From assembly GCF_008831285.2 (NCBI RefSeq), contig NC_045142.1, forward strand, positions 23,251,300 through 23,315,299: a DNA stretch of 64,000 bases, read 5' to 3'. The notes beneath the pieces are model-generated. The model searched no databases, was not told the origin of the DNA, and saw nothing but the letters and a program-made list of their open reading frames with translations. The translations under genes were made by a program, and so were the position numbers. Within the stretch, counting starts at the first letter, position 1; each line of letters begins with the position of its first letter. Origin of the DNA: Nymphaea colorata (lineage: Eukaryota > Streptophyta > Magnoliopsida > Nymphaeales > Nymphaeaceae). Shown here in pieces: positions 1-10,264 of this stretch.

Positions 1-1205
1 ATATAATGTTCCATTATCATGTAGTTCATTGATAATCTTGTTATCGATATGCTTATGTATCATTTCTTACATTCAGTTTCTGATTTGTTAAGACAATTAC
101 GTTTTCTCTTCCCAACTGTCGCTACTGTATAAACCATTTACATGTCCTTTTGGTGTTTATTTGGTTTATCATGTTTGATTTATCTTGTTGATGAACAATT
201 TGGTGGACCACTCCTTCTAGTGCATAAATTTTCTTTGAGTAATCCATTTTACGTTTAAGCTCAGTTTCATTGTAGCAAGGTTCTCTCTCTTTACGTGCAT
301 CTTATATGCTGGTATGTGCTTCAGTTCTGCAAAGGCGGGCTTTGTTTCATTAAATTTAAGGTTTAGTATTTTCTTTGGAAAAGAAAGTACAGAATTATTA
401 TTTTCATGATGTGGATTATCATCTTTTGAGCTCCAACAGCTTGCATGCCTGTCTGGTCTGCTGATCTAGTTTTGCCTTTAAAATTTGTTTCTGTATGATA
501 TTTAAGATTTTGCAAAGCAGCTTTACAAGACTCGTATTCTTGAGATATTTTAGGATCGCACCAAGCTCAAATCAAGCAGCAGTGGTTATGCTTGGTGTTC
601 AAATTATCTCACCCCTAAACCATGACTGATCTACTTCACATTCCATCCCATAAGTGAAATTTTCACCTTTGTTTCTGTAAGTTTTATTTGCTTATCCTCT
701 TGCTCAAAAGAAAACTTGAGCAGGCCATTCTGAGTTTTAGGTCTTAGTACTGCAAGATCAGGAAGTAACATGGTAAGTCACCTTACATGTGGCAAAAGCA
801 GGTGGTCCGTCCTGTTACCTTTCCACTAGAAATTGTTTGAGAATCTTAAAAAGCTCATACCGAGGAAGACTGAGACTAAAGGTTTCTTGTTTATGAACTG
901 AGCCATAATATGGAAACTCTTGTTAACATGGACAGTTAAACTTAAACACAATAAAGACTCAATGTACTGAAGATACTAAAAAAGAGATGCCTAGACATGC
1001 CTTATTTGATAAATGCTTTCACAGTTTTTGGTTTTTTTTATACAAAGGACGTTGTAAACTCTTGCATTACAATTCAGTTGAACCAGTAGCATTTTTTTTA
1101 TACGTGTTCACCTTAATAGGTTGCAGTTCTTTCTTAAATGCCACATTACATTCTTTATCTTATGCTAGAGACGGTAACTATTGGTTTCTTTTCTTATTTT
1201 TTATA
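1..1205. other. AT-rich flank, no gene recognised
   Basis: I see no convincing coding sequence, RNA gene or terminal repeat here. The stretch is T-rich and reads like plant intron or intergenic DNA. A short open frame at 987-1232 is rich in Phe and Leu from T-runs and looks spurious. The pyrimidine tract ending in ATAG near 1205 could be a 3' splice site leading into the transposase-like gene that follows, but this is only a suggestion. Confidence 0.4.
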
Positions 1206-1240
1206 GTGCAAAAGCTTGTCAACACTATATAAAGTGATAA

Positions 1241-3555
1241 ACCATAAAAGATGGCAAACAGAAGAAAAGAAAAGAAGTTGTTTCAGATTCTCCTGTAATA
1301 GGATCTTCATCTAGTGTGAATGTGGATGAAGGTAATGTTTCGAAGTCTTCTATAGTAACTGGTAAAACATATTTATCTGAAGAACAACCACTATGGAAAG
1401 AAATGAAAGCGGTCACTAAAGATGTAGGCAGTGGTGGTGGAAATGTGCATTTTGTACGCAAACATTGTGAAAATACATTTGTAGGATCTTACACAAGAAT
1501 TAAGGCACATTTGTTCAAGTTGCCAGGTCATTGAAATCGAGGATGTAAACAAATTTCTACAGAAAAAGTTCGAGAGTTCAAGAGGTTGCAAGATCGATGA
1601 AAGACACAACAAGAAGAAAACAAGTATTATTGTGATAAATCTTAAGAGTTCTGATAAGAAAAGAAAGACTATAGAGACATGTTTTGATTCTTGCGGGAGG
1701 GCAGAAATAGATAAAGTGATTGCTAAGTTTTTCTATTCTAGCTGCATTCCTTTCAATGTAGCTAGAAATCCATATTGGAAGAAGGCTTGTACTGTGCTTG
1801 CAAATAGCAAATTATCAGGATATATACCTCCCTGTTCAGAAAGGTTACGTACATCACTTATTCAAAATGAAAAAAGCGAGGTTGAGCAAAGTTTAGAAAT
1901 AAAAAAGTTTACATGGAACATGACTGGGGTATCAATTGTTTATGATGGGTGGACAAATATTCAAAGACGTCCACTAATTAATTTCATTGCCATTGCACGT
2001 GATGAACCAACATTTTTGAAGGCAGTTGATGCATCTGGAGAATATAAAGATGTTGGATATTTGAAGCAATTATTTGTAGAAGCCATCAAGAAGGTTGGTC
2101 TTGATAAAGTGGTGCAGCTCATTGACAATGCTGCTGTATGCAAAAGTGTTGGACTTAGTTTGCGGTATGATTTTTCACATATTTTTTGGACTCCATGTGT
2201 TGCACACACTTTGAAGTTAGCACTAAAGGACATATGCAATCCTCCAAGTGAAGATGTAGATCCTAAGGGACATGAACTATTCTTATGGATTCAAGAGATT
2301 GAAAAAGATGCAAGAAATATTAGAAATTTCATTGTTAATCACCAACATGCATTGTCTCTTTTTAGTAGTTATTTTGATTTGAGATTGTTAAAGGTTGCAG
2401 AGACACGGTTTGCTTCAATAATTGTCATGTTGAAAAGAATTCAAAGAGTGCGAGATGCACTTATTCAGATGGTGTTTAGTGGAGAGTGGAGCTTTTATCG
2501 GGTGGAAGATGAGGCTAAAACTCAAAGTATTAAAAACCTTATTGTTGGAGATAAATGATGGCATAAAATTGCATATTTTTTGGATTTCACAGAGCCAATT
2601 TGGTGCATGTTGAGAGTTGTTGATAAAGATGAACCTATGCTTCATAAAGTTTACGCAATGTGGGAAGATATGATTGAACAAATTCAGCATATAGTTTTCA
2701 AGAAAAAACAGAAAGACATTGTACTTGATAATTCAGGGTTCTTTGATCGCCCAAGTACAATATTAGTTGAAAGATGAGACAAAAGCAATACTCCCTTGCA
2801 TTGCATGGCACATTCTTTAAATCCCAAATATTACACTAAAAATTGGATTGAAGGAGCTCATAGACGTGTCACTTCAAATCTACATAATGAGTTAAACGCT
2901 CAAAGAATGTCATGTATGGACAGACTTTTTACAGATTCTTATACCAGAAAACAAGCAATTTTAGAATATAACAAGTTTTTTTTAGGAAAATTTAGTTCAG
3001 AAGGCGCAACAGCAACAAGAGAAGATGATGAGATGAGTCCTTTTGATTGGTGGGCATCTTATGGATCAGAAATGCCCGTGCTTCATAAACTTGCTTTGAG
3101 GTTACTATCACAACCTGTACATCATCATGTTCTGAAAGAAATTGGAGCATATATAGTCATGTACACAACATTAAAAGGAACAAACTCACTAGCCAATGTG
3201 TAGAGGACTTGGTTTATGTGCATTCTAATTTGCGTCTTCTTTCAAGAAAAGAAAAAGAATACAGGTATTTCTTTATTATATTGTTTTGCTTTGCTCAATT
3301 TCTTTTGTTGTGTTAGATTTCTAATATTTTTATTGTTTAACTTTATCGTTAATAAAATGCAGTTGTCGATCATCTCAATATTGGGATGTAAATCCAGATG
3401 AATTTGATTTCGATGGAGAACACAATTTATGTACTGCTAACATGGATTTTTGTGATCCTGTTATTCCTTCTGAGGTGTTCGATGATGATGATATCATTGA
3501 AAGCATTCAAGAAAATCAAGATATTGGTGGAAGTGGAAGTGTAACGCAACTCTGA
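1241..3555 (+). pseudogene. hAT-superfamily transposase-like gene, decayed
   Basis: Translation gives the domain order of plant hAT transposases. A BED-type zinc finger lies at about 1385-1560 (WKEM, then HCENTF, GSYTRIKAHL, PG). A DUF659-like core lies at about 1900-2210 (YDGWTN, RPLINF, LIDNAA, CVAHTLKLALKDI). A C-terminal hAT dimerisation region lies at about 3030-3260 (PFDWWASYG, LALRLLSQP, and EDLVYVHSNLRLLSR in a shifted frame). Breaks include stops at 1532-1534, 2556-2558 and 2775-2777, a frame change between about 1535 and 1632, and another near 3195. The stops at 2556 and 2775 sit where tryptophan is usual. The first Cys of the finger is Arg. After an apparent intron at 3265-3362 the acidic tail runs to the stop at 3553-3555. 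The family cuts and pastes DNA; this copy cannot. Terminal repeats were not found, so it could also be a dead domesticated relative. Family call is firm; exact ends are not. Confidence 0.85.
3265..3362 (+). other. Probable intron in hAT-like gene
   Basis: The reading frame ending in KEKEYR stops making sense at 3264, where GTATTT begins. It resumes after ATGCAG at 3362 with the frame reading SSQYWDVNPDEFDFDG. The interval is T-rich, 98 bp long, and bounded by GT and AG. This is inferred from frame continuity only. Confidence 0.6.
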
Positions 3556-3804
3556 CAATAGAAGTAATATGTATTAATGTATGAATTATGAAGTATGACT
3601 ATATGTATGAAGTGTGATTTTGTGAACTCAAAACTAGATATATTTCTTGTTGAATGTTGAACTTTCTGATGATTGATAAATGATAATGATATCATGATTA
3701 GCAAATTGTAATTTTGATCTTGTTATACCAGAACAAGTCCAAGTTTGCTTCATGGAAATAATGTTTGAAACTGGATCGAGTCCTTCCTTTGACAAAGAAA
3801 GAAC

Positions 3805-3805
<1 letters not shown>

Positions 3806-3854
<49 letters not shown>

Positions 3855-3871
3855 TATATACATATATATAT

Positions 3872-3936
<65 letters not shown>
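3806..3936. repeat. Compound microsatellite (CA)n(TA)n(TG)n
   Basis: A run of CA dinucleotides passes through TA-rich sequence with a second CA tract and ends in a run of TG. The CA and TG arms are complementary, so the tract can fold on itself. The same position in other P copies carries TA or TA-TG tracts (40,832-40,922 and 58,034-58,106). Confidence 0.95.
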
Positions 3937-3937
<1 letters not shown>

Positions 3938-4160
3938 ACATGGATAGTGCATGTGAGACTTTTTTCAATGTTCTCTTGTACCAAATATTGAGAATATATA
4001 CCCTCAATAATTTTATACAATAGCAAATTGATCTGCTCAAAATTGCGGTACTCTATGGACTCATGTTGGTAAAACGAAGGCAAGAAAAGTGATGAAAACA
4101 AAAAAGTAAAGGTCAGGATAAATTTGAATCTCTCATGTACTGTCCCCACTTCAGTGAAGG

Positions 4161-4475
4161 AAAGCAACAAAGGAAAGGAATCATGATTAGATGTTAGAAG
4201 CAAACCTGTCAATTCAAATTAGAGCCAATAACCATGTTCTATCTTACAATTTTGCTTCAAAAAACCTACCGAAATCCACTTCATGAGGTGTAGTATGAGA
4301 CCTAACTGATTTATTTTATATATATTAAAGCAACAAAGGAAAGGAATCATGATTAGATGTTAGAAGCTAACCTGTCAATTCAAATTAAAGCCAATAACCA
4401 TGTTCTTTCTTACAATTTTGGTTCAAAAAAAGCAACCAAAATCCACTTCATGAGGTGTATGTGACCTAACTGATT

Positions 4476-4484
<9 letters not shown>
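4161..4484. repeat. Tandem duplication, unit about 166 bp
   Basis: The unit beginning AAAGCAACAAAGGAAAGG at 4161 starts again at 4327 and runs to about 4484. The copies differ by a few substitutions and small indels. The unit is the right end of the inverted-repeat element seen complete at 40,953-41,497 and 58,125-58,680, so only this copy of block P has a doubled end. Confidence 0.85.

Positions 4485-4552
<68 letters not shown>
4484..4552. repeat. (TA)n microsatellite
   Basis: Uninterrupted TA dinucleotides for about 70 bp, directly before the SINE-like repeat. Equivalent, shorter TA tracts precede the other copies of that repeat. Confidence 0.95.
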
Positions 4553-4555
<3 letters not shown>

Positions 4556-4556
<1 letters not shown>

Positions 4557-5312
4557 AGAGTGTTAGTGCAATAGTTGGTAGGTAGCAAGTTCTTGTTTCA
4601 AATCACCAGGCGTCAATTCTCTGCACTGCAAACAAGAGGTCACTAACATGCAAATTCAAACCCGGCAGAGATGGCACTCCGAGGTACCAAAGCAGACTCT
4701 ATTGCTTATGGTGGGAGGTTGGGCTCTTTTTTAAACAGTAGGATGAAATACTTATCCTACCCACGGAGAAGCAAATTAACATCGTTCAGTGTTTAATCAC
4801 TGTCACTTATATCCATGGAAGCCGCAACTATCGACCATACTGTTGATATTGTGCAGCATTTCATTATATAGCAGTCGTACATCCAAAGCTGCTCCTTTCG
4901 TTAAGGAGTTGTTCCATTTCCTTTTTATTATCACTGAATGCAAAGTATTTTTCATTTACTAGAGCTTGATCTTCTACCATGACAATCTTCTTCTGAGATT
5001 TTCTCCTTGATTTTAACGTGGCCTTTTTTTACGGCCATTTCATATTTGATGACATACTTGATAGAATAAGGTCAAACTATGCTGCTGTCCTATTATTATA
5101 GAATTTCATTGAGATTCTCCCCCTTCTTACTTTTTTAAAATGTAAGAAAGAAATTATTTTTATTGTTAATCAAAGTCACACTTTGGTTAAAATTGTAAAA
5201 ACAATAGTTAGTAATATCGGAAATAAATATTGAAAAAGATTGCAGCCATTTTTTTTTCTTTATTAGCGAAAGTGCCTAACCTTTTTTTTGATAAATTTAA
5301 TAAAAAATGTTC
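4556..5312 (+). repeat. Dispersed repeat with SINE-like head, copy 1
   Basis: One of four long copies in the window (also 12,985, 41,510 and 58,715). The head has a tRNA-like A box (TTAGTGCAATAG here, TTGGTGCAATGG in others) and, about 35 bp on, a B box (GTTTCAAATC; GTTTCGAATC in the 13-kb copy). The body contains the line 'tttaatcactatcac... atttcattatatagcagtc' shared by all copies. Polymerase III boxes are a known feature of SINEs; calling this a SINE is inference, because the body is longer than usual and may be a second element. Confidence 0.45.
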
Positions 5313-5858
5313 AGAAATCTGTATACAAACTTATACATTTTTATAAGGATTATACATCGCACCAAACGTAGTCAAGAAAGCGGCTCTGCGGCCAAGTTTA
5401 ATTGGATCTGGCCTGGTCCGGTAACTTGCCAATCACGGGGACTGATTGCGCTTTAGCCCAACAGAGATCCCCTATCTAGTCATGCTGGGTCCCATGCCAA
5501 GCCTTTATTTAAGAAATGAGAATTTCATGATGATTGGTGAAAATTTGTGCTATAATAAAACAAGGTGCACCCATTTTGATTTTAATGCATTTTTATAATT
5601 TTTTTGTCCTTGTTTTAATTTTTAAGTTCTTTTGCGATTTATAAAACAAGTAAAAATGATAAAAAAGGATAAATATTGTTGAGTATTTGGTAAATAAAAG
5701 GTCAAAACTATTTTTCCGGTGATCGATGGGTGGCTTGAGGAAATCTGGTTCAAGATCACGTTCTCTTCTGTTATTAAAAAATATTGGAGGACACATTATA
5801 AACTGTTGTTAATGATCTATTTTAGCTATCAAGTAACATTCAGCACAAAACTGTGCAA
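5313..5858 (-). repeat. Element B, inverted copy
   Basis: This stretch is the reverse complement of 42,375-42,850 and 59,590-60,115. For example, GTATACAAACTTATAC at 5317 mirrors GTATAAGTTTGTATAC at about 42,833, and GATCTTGAACCAGACTGCC of the other copies appears reversed near 5740. Flanking order is otherwise the same as in the other P blocks, so the segment was inverted in place. The right junction also removed the first part of the adjoining LTR. Confidence 0.8.
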
Positions 5859-6203
5859 AAGATATTCTTTACATTGTTTATGTCTCTGCAAATCTCCCAC
5901 TCACCCAACCGCAATCTGGGCAAAGGGAAATCCTGTGTGGCTGCCTATTTAAGCCCAACAATACTCTAATTTGGGTTAATGCATATGTGATTACCCTAAG
6001 CAAGTCTTACAAAAGGAAACCTGTGAACTAACTATCTCTGCTTGAGTTCTCTCTTCCTCCCTTTCTTCTTCTTCTTCTTCTTCTTCTTTTTCTTCTGCTC
6101 CTTTCTGCAGTTGGGGTTGTCGCTGCTTCTTACCATGCAAACTGCTGTGCAAACGAAGAGGTGATTCAGGTCACCGTTCTGCTGCTGATTCAAATTTCAA
6201 TAA
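5859..6203 (+). repeat. 5' LTR of copia 1, 5'-truncated
   Basis: Matches the right three quarters of the LTR at 43,332-43,784: GATATTCTTTACA, the CAAAGGGAAATCCTGTG segment, the CTT repeat tract and the end AAATTTCAATA. The first ~110 bp of the LTR is absent, cut at the edge of the inverted element B. Confidence 0.75.
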
Positions 6204-6218
6204 TGGTATCAGAGCCCG
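6204..6218 (+). other. Primer binding site (initiator Met tRNA)
   Basis: TGGTATCAGAGCCCG directly follows the LTR end. This is the usual plant Ty1/copia site, complementary to the 3' end of initiator methionine tRNA, where reverse transcription starts. It is intact here but altered in the sister elements (TGGTGTCAGAG at 43,785; TGGTTTTAGAG at 60,698). Confidence 0.85.
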
Positions 6219-6356
6219 AGGTTCTTCGAATTCCAGTAAGTTCCTTAAGACTTCGGTGATTCCTGTAATGTTTATGATGAATGCAGTCTGCGCATGTAAC
6301 ATACTATATTTCGGGTCATGTTTTTTAAATGTGAAAGCATGCTAGAGTATACTAAT

Positions 6357-6659
6357 CTAAAGCATGAAGCATGATAGTTCAGATTCTCTTTTGGCTCTAC
6401 AGATGTGATATATTGTGTTGTACTCTGCTTTTTGTATCCCTAAGTCTAAGAGAAACAGAGAGCAGAGTCGAGCTCTAGACCTAAGCATGCATATCTGTTG
6501 ACTGTTATGGAAGAAGATGTCGAAAAATAAAACACAGCGACATTCATAAGGAACCAGAACTCTTATAGACAGTCGATCCACAGAATGCACTATTGCTAAA
6601 GTATACAAAAGCAGACCAGCACATCCAGTGATAGAAGCAAAGCTTGCTCTGCTTGACAT
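6357..6659 (-). other. Antisense ORF in copia 1 leader (100 codons)
   Basis: An open frame of 100 codons on the minus strand of the leader starts MSSRASFASITG and ends ESELSCFML. Same-length versions occur at 43,936-44,238 and 60,848-61,150. None of the three has a stop or frameshift, although the gag-pol of these elements has many. I recognise no domain. It may be chance openness in duplicated sequence; see findings. Confidence 0.2.
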
Positions 6660-7063
6660 ATAACAAATAATAAGGGAGAAAGATACCTTGGATAGATAGT
6701 TTCACTAGACCCACTGATGCAGTTGGAAAGTGTGCCGCTGCTTCTTTTTCAGTGGACTCCCTACAACACTCTGTCAGAACCCTTTTGAGTATAGTTTTTT
6801 CCAGCGAGGACCCATCTATAGCAGAGAGGGTTGATAGTTCTGAGTGACATAAACCCTAAACTCTAAGAACAATTGGAGAAGATCTCACATTTCTCACGAA
6901 TCGGGAGATTCCATCACTGTTTTTTTCTAACAGACCCAACTCTGGCTGTTTCATTTTCGGGGACAACCCGAGACCCAGCTCAGAGAGTTTGGTGCTCATC
7001 CAAGCAGTTCCTTGTGTGGAGCTCACCATTCCCACTTTCAGACGGTCTCCATGCGGCAACAAC

Positions 7064-8655
7064 AGATGTTGATGAAATGTCTGACAATCTAACATATTAT
7101 GAAGCTATAAACTCATCTGAATCGTCAGATTGGGTAAACAATATGGATGAGGAAATCGAATTCATAGAAAAGAATAAAGCCTGTGAACTAGTAGATCTTC
7201 CTAACGATAGAAGACTCATTGGGTGTAAATGGGTACTAAAGAAGAAATATAAAGTTGATGGATTAGTCGAGAAATTTAAAGCTAGATTGGTGGCGAAAGG
7301 CTTTTCCTAAAAGGAATGAATTGATTACTTAAAAACGAATTCACCAGTTGCTAAGTTTGCATCAATCAGAATAATTCTGACTATCGCAGCATTCTTTGAT
7401 TTGGATGTTTGTTAGATGGATGCAAAAACTGCTTTTCTGAATGGTGAGTTAAGGAAAACGTATATATGACTCAACCACAGGGATACGTCTTTAAAGAAAA
7501 TTAAGGAAGAATGTACAAGTTGAATAAATTGTTGTATGGCTTGAAAGAGTCATCTAGATAGTGGTGTTTTGCTTTTCATAAAGCAACCACAAAACCTCAA
7601 TACGTAACAAATCAACTAGACCATTATGTATATGTCTAGAAAAGTGGGAGTCTTTTTTGTATCCTATCATTATATGTTGATGACATTCTGTTGACTGGAA
7701 AAAATAATGATATAATATCCAAAACAAAAACTTGGTTGAACATGAACTTCGAAATGAATGACACGGGTGAAACATCTAGGGATAAAATTTCGAATGCAAG
7801 AGTGCACACCTATTGAAACTCGAGAATATACTAGGAACTCGAGAATTTGAGTCTGAGCTAAGAATTATATATTGATTATGTCTTAAAAAAATTTTGAATG
7901 CAAGACTGCAAACCTATTCAAACTCTTATAGCTAAAGGAGCAAATTTAAGCAGAAGTGATTGTCAAGGTGAAGGACAACAAAAATTCAATGTTCCATATG
8001 CACAAGCTGTTGGCAGTTTAATGTAACTAATACTTTGTACTAGACAAGACATAAGTTTTCCTATCGGTCTGGTGAGCCATTATCAAAGTAATCCTGCTTG
8101 GCCAACTAGCAAGCGGTTAAAAGAATTTTTTGGTATATTAAAGGAATGAAAAGATTAAAATAGTCCTATCATGCCGATGAGCTAATTCTAGTTGGCTACT
8201 CATATGCAGATTTTATAGGATGTAAAGAATACACTAAATCCACATCTAGATATGTTTTTCTCTTTGGAGTGGGTGTGATTGCCTGGTCCTGTAAGAAACA
8301 GAGATGTGTTGTTCAACACACACAAGAAGCTGAATATGTAGCATGTAATATTGCAACTACCTTTATTGTCTGGATAAATCAGTTCTTCAAAGACTTGAAA
8401 TTATATCTTGATCATGAACCAGTTCAGCTATAATGTGATAATCAGGCAATATCACTTATGAAAAATAGAGCTGTTAACTCAAAAAGTAAGCATATAATGG
8501 TGAAATAACATTATATTCAAGAAATGATTGCGAAAAATGAAATATCAGTTGATTATATTCTTACCAATAATATGGTAGTTGATCCCTTAACTAAGAGAAT
8601 ATTTGAAGACTTGTTTTCAAAGCATGTAGCTCATATAGGGTTAAGATATATTTGA
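7064..8655 (+). pseudogene. Copia 1 reverse transcriptase/RNase H remnant
   Basis: The RVT_2-type start is clear in the open frame up to 7310 ([25 protein letters not shown]). It continues through several stops to the catalytic YVDD at 7673-7684, then to RNase H (YADFIGC near 8200, AEYVAC near 8330, CDNQAISL near 8438, and the VDPLTKR tail near 8580), ending at TGA 8653-8655. Stops begin just after AKGFS and recur, and at least one frame change is needed. The product would copy element RNA into DNA; this copy is dead. The N-terminal part of pol is missing because of the internal deletion. Confidence 0.85.
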
Positions 8656-8819
8656 AAGGTTGCGATGGAAAGCCATTAAACGGAAAACCTTACTACAAAC
8701 CTTGGACGAAATTCAAGTTATGTTGGACAATCCAATACTGGAAAACCAGGTAACAAAAGATTAATGAAACCCACACTTAGTGAAAGCAATTTGGCGGTCT
8801 CATGACCAAGTAGGAGAAG

Positions 8820-9180
8820 TTGGATAGTGGCCTTAATCCCTATCATAGTATCTCATAACTGCGAGGAGGCCCACTTGCAGTTACGAGATCATCTTCAAAA
8901 TTATTTTCTACAAATATCATTTTTGATAAATTAAAAGGTATTCTTTACACTGTTTATCTCTCCGCAAATCTCTCACTCGCCCAACCACAAACTGGGCAAA
9001 GGGAAATCCTATGAGCCACAAATTTATGCCCAGCAATACTCTAATTAGGGTTAATGCATCTGTGATTACCCTAAGTGAGTATCACAAAAGGAAACTTGTG
9101 AACTAACTATCTCTTCTTCTTCTTCTTCGTCTGCTCTTTTCTGCACTTGGGGTTGTCGCTGCAGCTACAAATTTCAATAA
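8820..9180 (+). repeat. 3' LTR of copia 1
   Basis: Begins TTGGATAGTGGCC after a purine run (GTAGGAGAAG, likely polypurine tract) and ends CTACAAATTTCAATAA. It aligns with the LTRs at 43,332 and 60,247 but lacks about 90 bp between the CTT tract and CTACAAATTTC. The LTR does not start with the usual TG, so the exact first base is uncertain. Confidence 0.75.
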
Positions 9181-9469
9181 CTCAAGCCCAGCCGAATTCG
9201 TATATGATTAAATAATTCAGGCCTAAGATAGGAAATGTGATCAATAGTTCGACACATCGAGAGAGGCGTTTATTTTTCTTTGAGGTACACAAGGTCGGAG
9301 GTCAGACCCCTCTCCCAAAGAAAATCGGGCCTCAAATCGGAGGTTTGGGATACATAAGTTCTAAAAATTTGCATTTTTTTGCACTATTTTGTCATCTTGT
9401 ATTATTTTGTATTTGTTTACCTTGTGGGTCCCACAACAGAGATCTAAAAATACTCATTTGCAGGATGTT

Positions 9470-9665
9470 GGGCAGCACAATGAGCTGAGCCAACTCAGGC
9501 TCCACTTGAACTCGCTTGAAAAACTCGAGCTCGTGCTCGACTCAAACATGAATGAGTCGAGTTCGAGATCACAAATATACTCAAAATGATAAACGAGTTG
9601 AGTTTGAATTTTAGGAACTCCACTCATTTATACTCGACTCGACTCTCAAACGGGTACTATATATA
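9470..9665. repeat. GAGCTCGAGC-rich dispersed repeat, copy 1
   Basis: Starts GGGCAGCACAATGAGC and is dominated by CTCGAG/GAGCTC words. Related copies lie at 21,611-21,990, 29,432-29,680 and 53,370-53,950, usually starting GGGCTGCACA. Such repeats are common in plant genomes; I cannot place it in a superfamily. Confidence 0.6.
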
Positions 9666-9799
9666 ATACTGCCAAAACTGGTTCACTGGTTTTAACTTTT
9701 TGGATAAAAACAAATTTTTACAAGTTACACTATAATACTGCCAAAACTGGTTCACTGGTTTTAACTTTTTGGGTAAAAACAAATTTTTACAAGTTACAC
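9662..9799. repeat. 69-bp tandem duplication
   Basis: A unit starting TATAATACTGCCAAAACTGG at 9662 is repeated at 9731 with a single visible difference (GGATAAAA versus GGGTAAAA). The unit includes GGTTCACTGGTTTTAACTT, whose reverse complement resembles the end of the 21.6-kb repeat near 21,890-21,945. Confidence 0.9.
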
Positions 9800-9904
9800 G
9801 AGTTAAATGCTTACATGACTTAAACAGGTTAATGCTTATAAGAGTTAACACCAAACAAGTTAATGGGTAAACAAGTTAATGCCCAAGTATTGAACTGATG
9901 AGTT

Positions 9905-10095
9905 TAATTCCTTTAACTTAAAGGCCTCAAGCCAACCAGCATAATTTGGTGTTCTACACCATAAAAATCTAATTCCCTTGGTTGACTCCAGAAAAATACA
10001 TGTTCTCTGATCAAATGGCAATTTATTATTTGGTCGTCTAAAACAAGAACTAATCCATTGACATCCATAACACCAGTGCCCATTGAAATGTTTGA
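9905..10095. repeat. Dispersed repeat shared with 15,905-16,070
   Basis: The line with CTGATCAAATGGCAATTTAT, GGTCGTCTAAAACAAGA and AACACCAGTGCCCATTG recurs in altered form at 15,905-16,070. It adjoins a CACTA-like terminus on its right, so it may be flanking or internal sequence of an older element. Confidence 0.5.
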
Positions 10096-10262
10096 CACTA
10101 CAAAAAAAAGGATGGATTTAGTGACACATGGAAAATGCAAGCCTCTGAAATGCAACTTTTACCGACATCCAGAGGTGAATATCAATTTTGACTGATGTCC
10201 ATAGAAAGAGCAGCATTCACTGACGCGTGGCGCAAGTATGTCCTTGAAGTTGTACTTTTACC
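10096..10262 (+). mobile_element. Possible CACTA-type element terminus
   Basis: CACTACAAAAAAAAGG starts the segment and resembles the terminal sequence of plant En/Spm (CACTA) elements. It is followed by short spaced words with alternating orientation (GTGACACATGG, CCGACATCC, CTGACGCGTGGCGC), like subterminal repeats. No matching opposite end was found in the window. Confidence 0.4.
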
Positions 10263-10264
10263 AA

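Larger units (their letters stand above)
3738..9180 (+). repeat. Composite repeat block P, copy 1
   Basis: From GTCCAAGTTTGCTTCATGG onward, this segment follows the same order as 40,760-48,900 and 57,960-64,000: CA/TA microsatellite, inverted-repeat element, SINE-like head and body, element B, then a copia LTR, leader and pol. Two differences stand out. Element B is inverted here, and the copia has lost its gag-integrase part. A fourth, shorter copy is at 12,350-13,912. The shared order implies copying of the whole composite. Confidence 0.75.
5859..9180 (+). mobile_element. Ty1/copia retrotransposon 1, internally deleted
   Basis: Order: truncated 5' LTR, primer binding site at 6204, untranslated leader, then directly a reverse transcriptase/RNase H remnant (7064-8655) and a 3' LTR (about 8820-9180). 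Compared with the relative at 43,332-48,932, the gag, protease and integrase part (about 44,597-47,690, 3.1 kb) is missing. The junction lies in a short AACAA shared by both sides. With no gag and many stops, the element cannot move on its own. It belongs to the same family as the elements at 43.3 and 60.2 kb. Confidence 0.85.

Noticed and set aside
987-1232. 81-codon frame upstream of the hAT-like gene as a first exon
   Set aside because: It is Phe/Leu-rich from T-runs, has no BED-type motif and is not in a supported splice arrangement.
3634-4212. Open frames of 60-192 codons on both strands rich in Thr-His, Tyr-Ile and Cys-Val repeats
   Set aside because: They are translations of the CA/TA/TG microsatellite at 3806-3936 and have no protein features.
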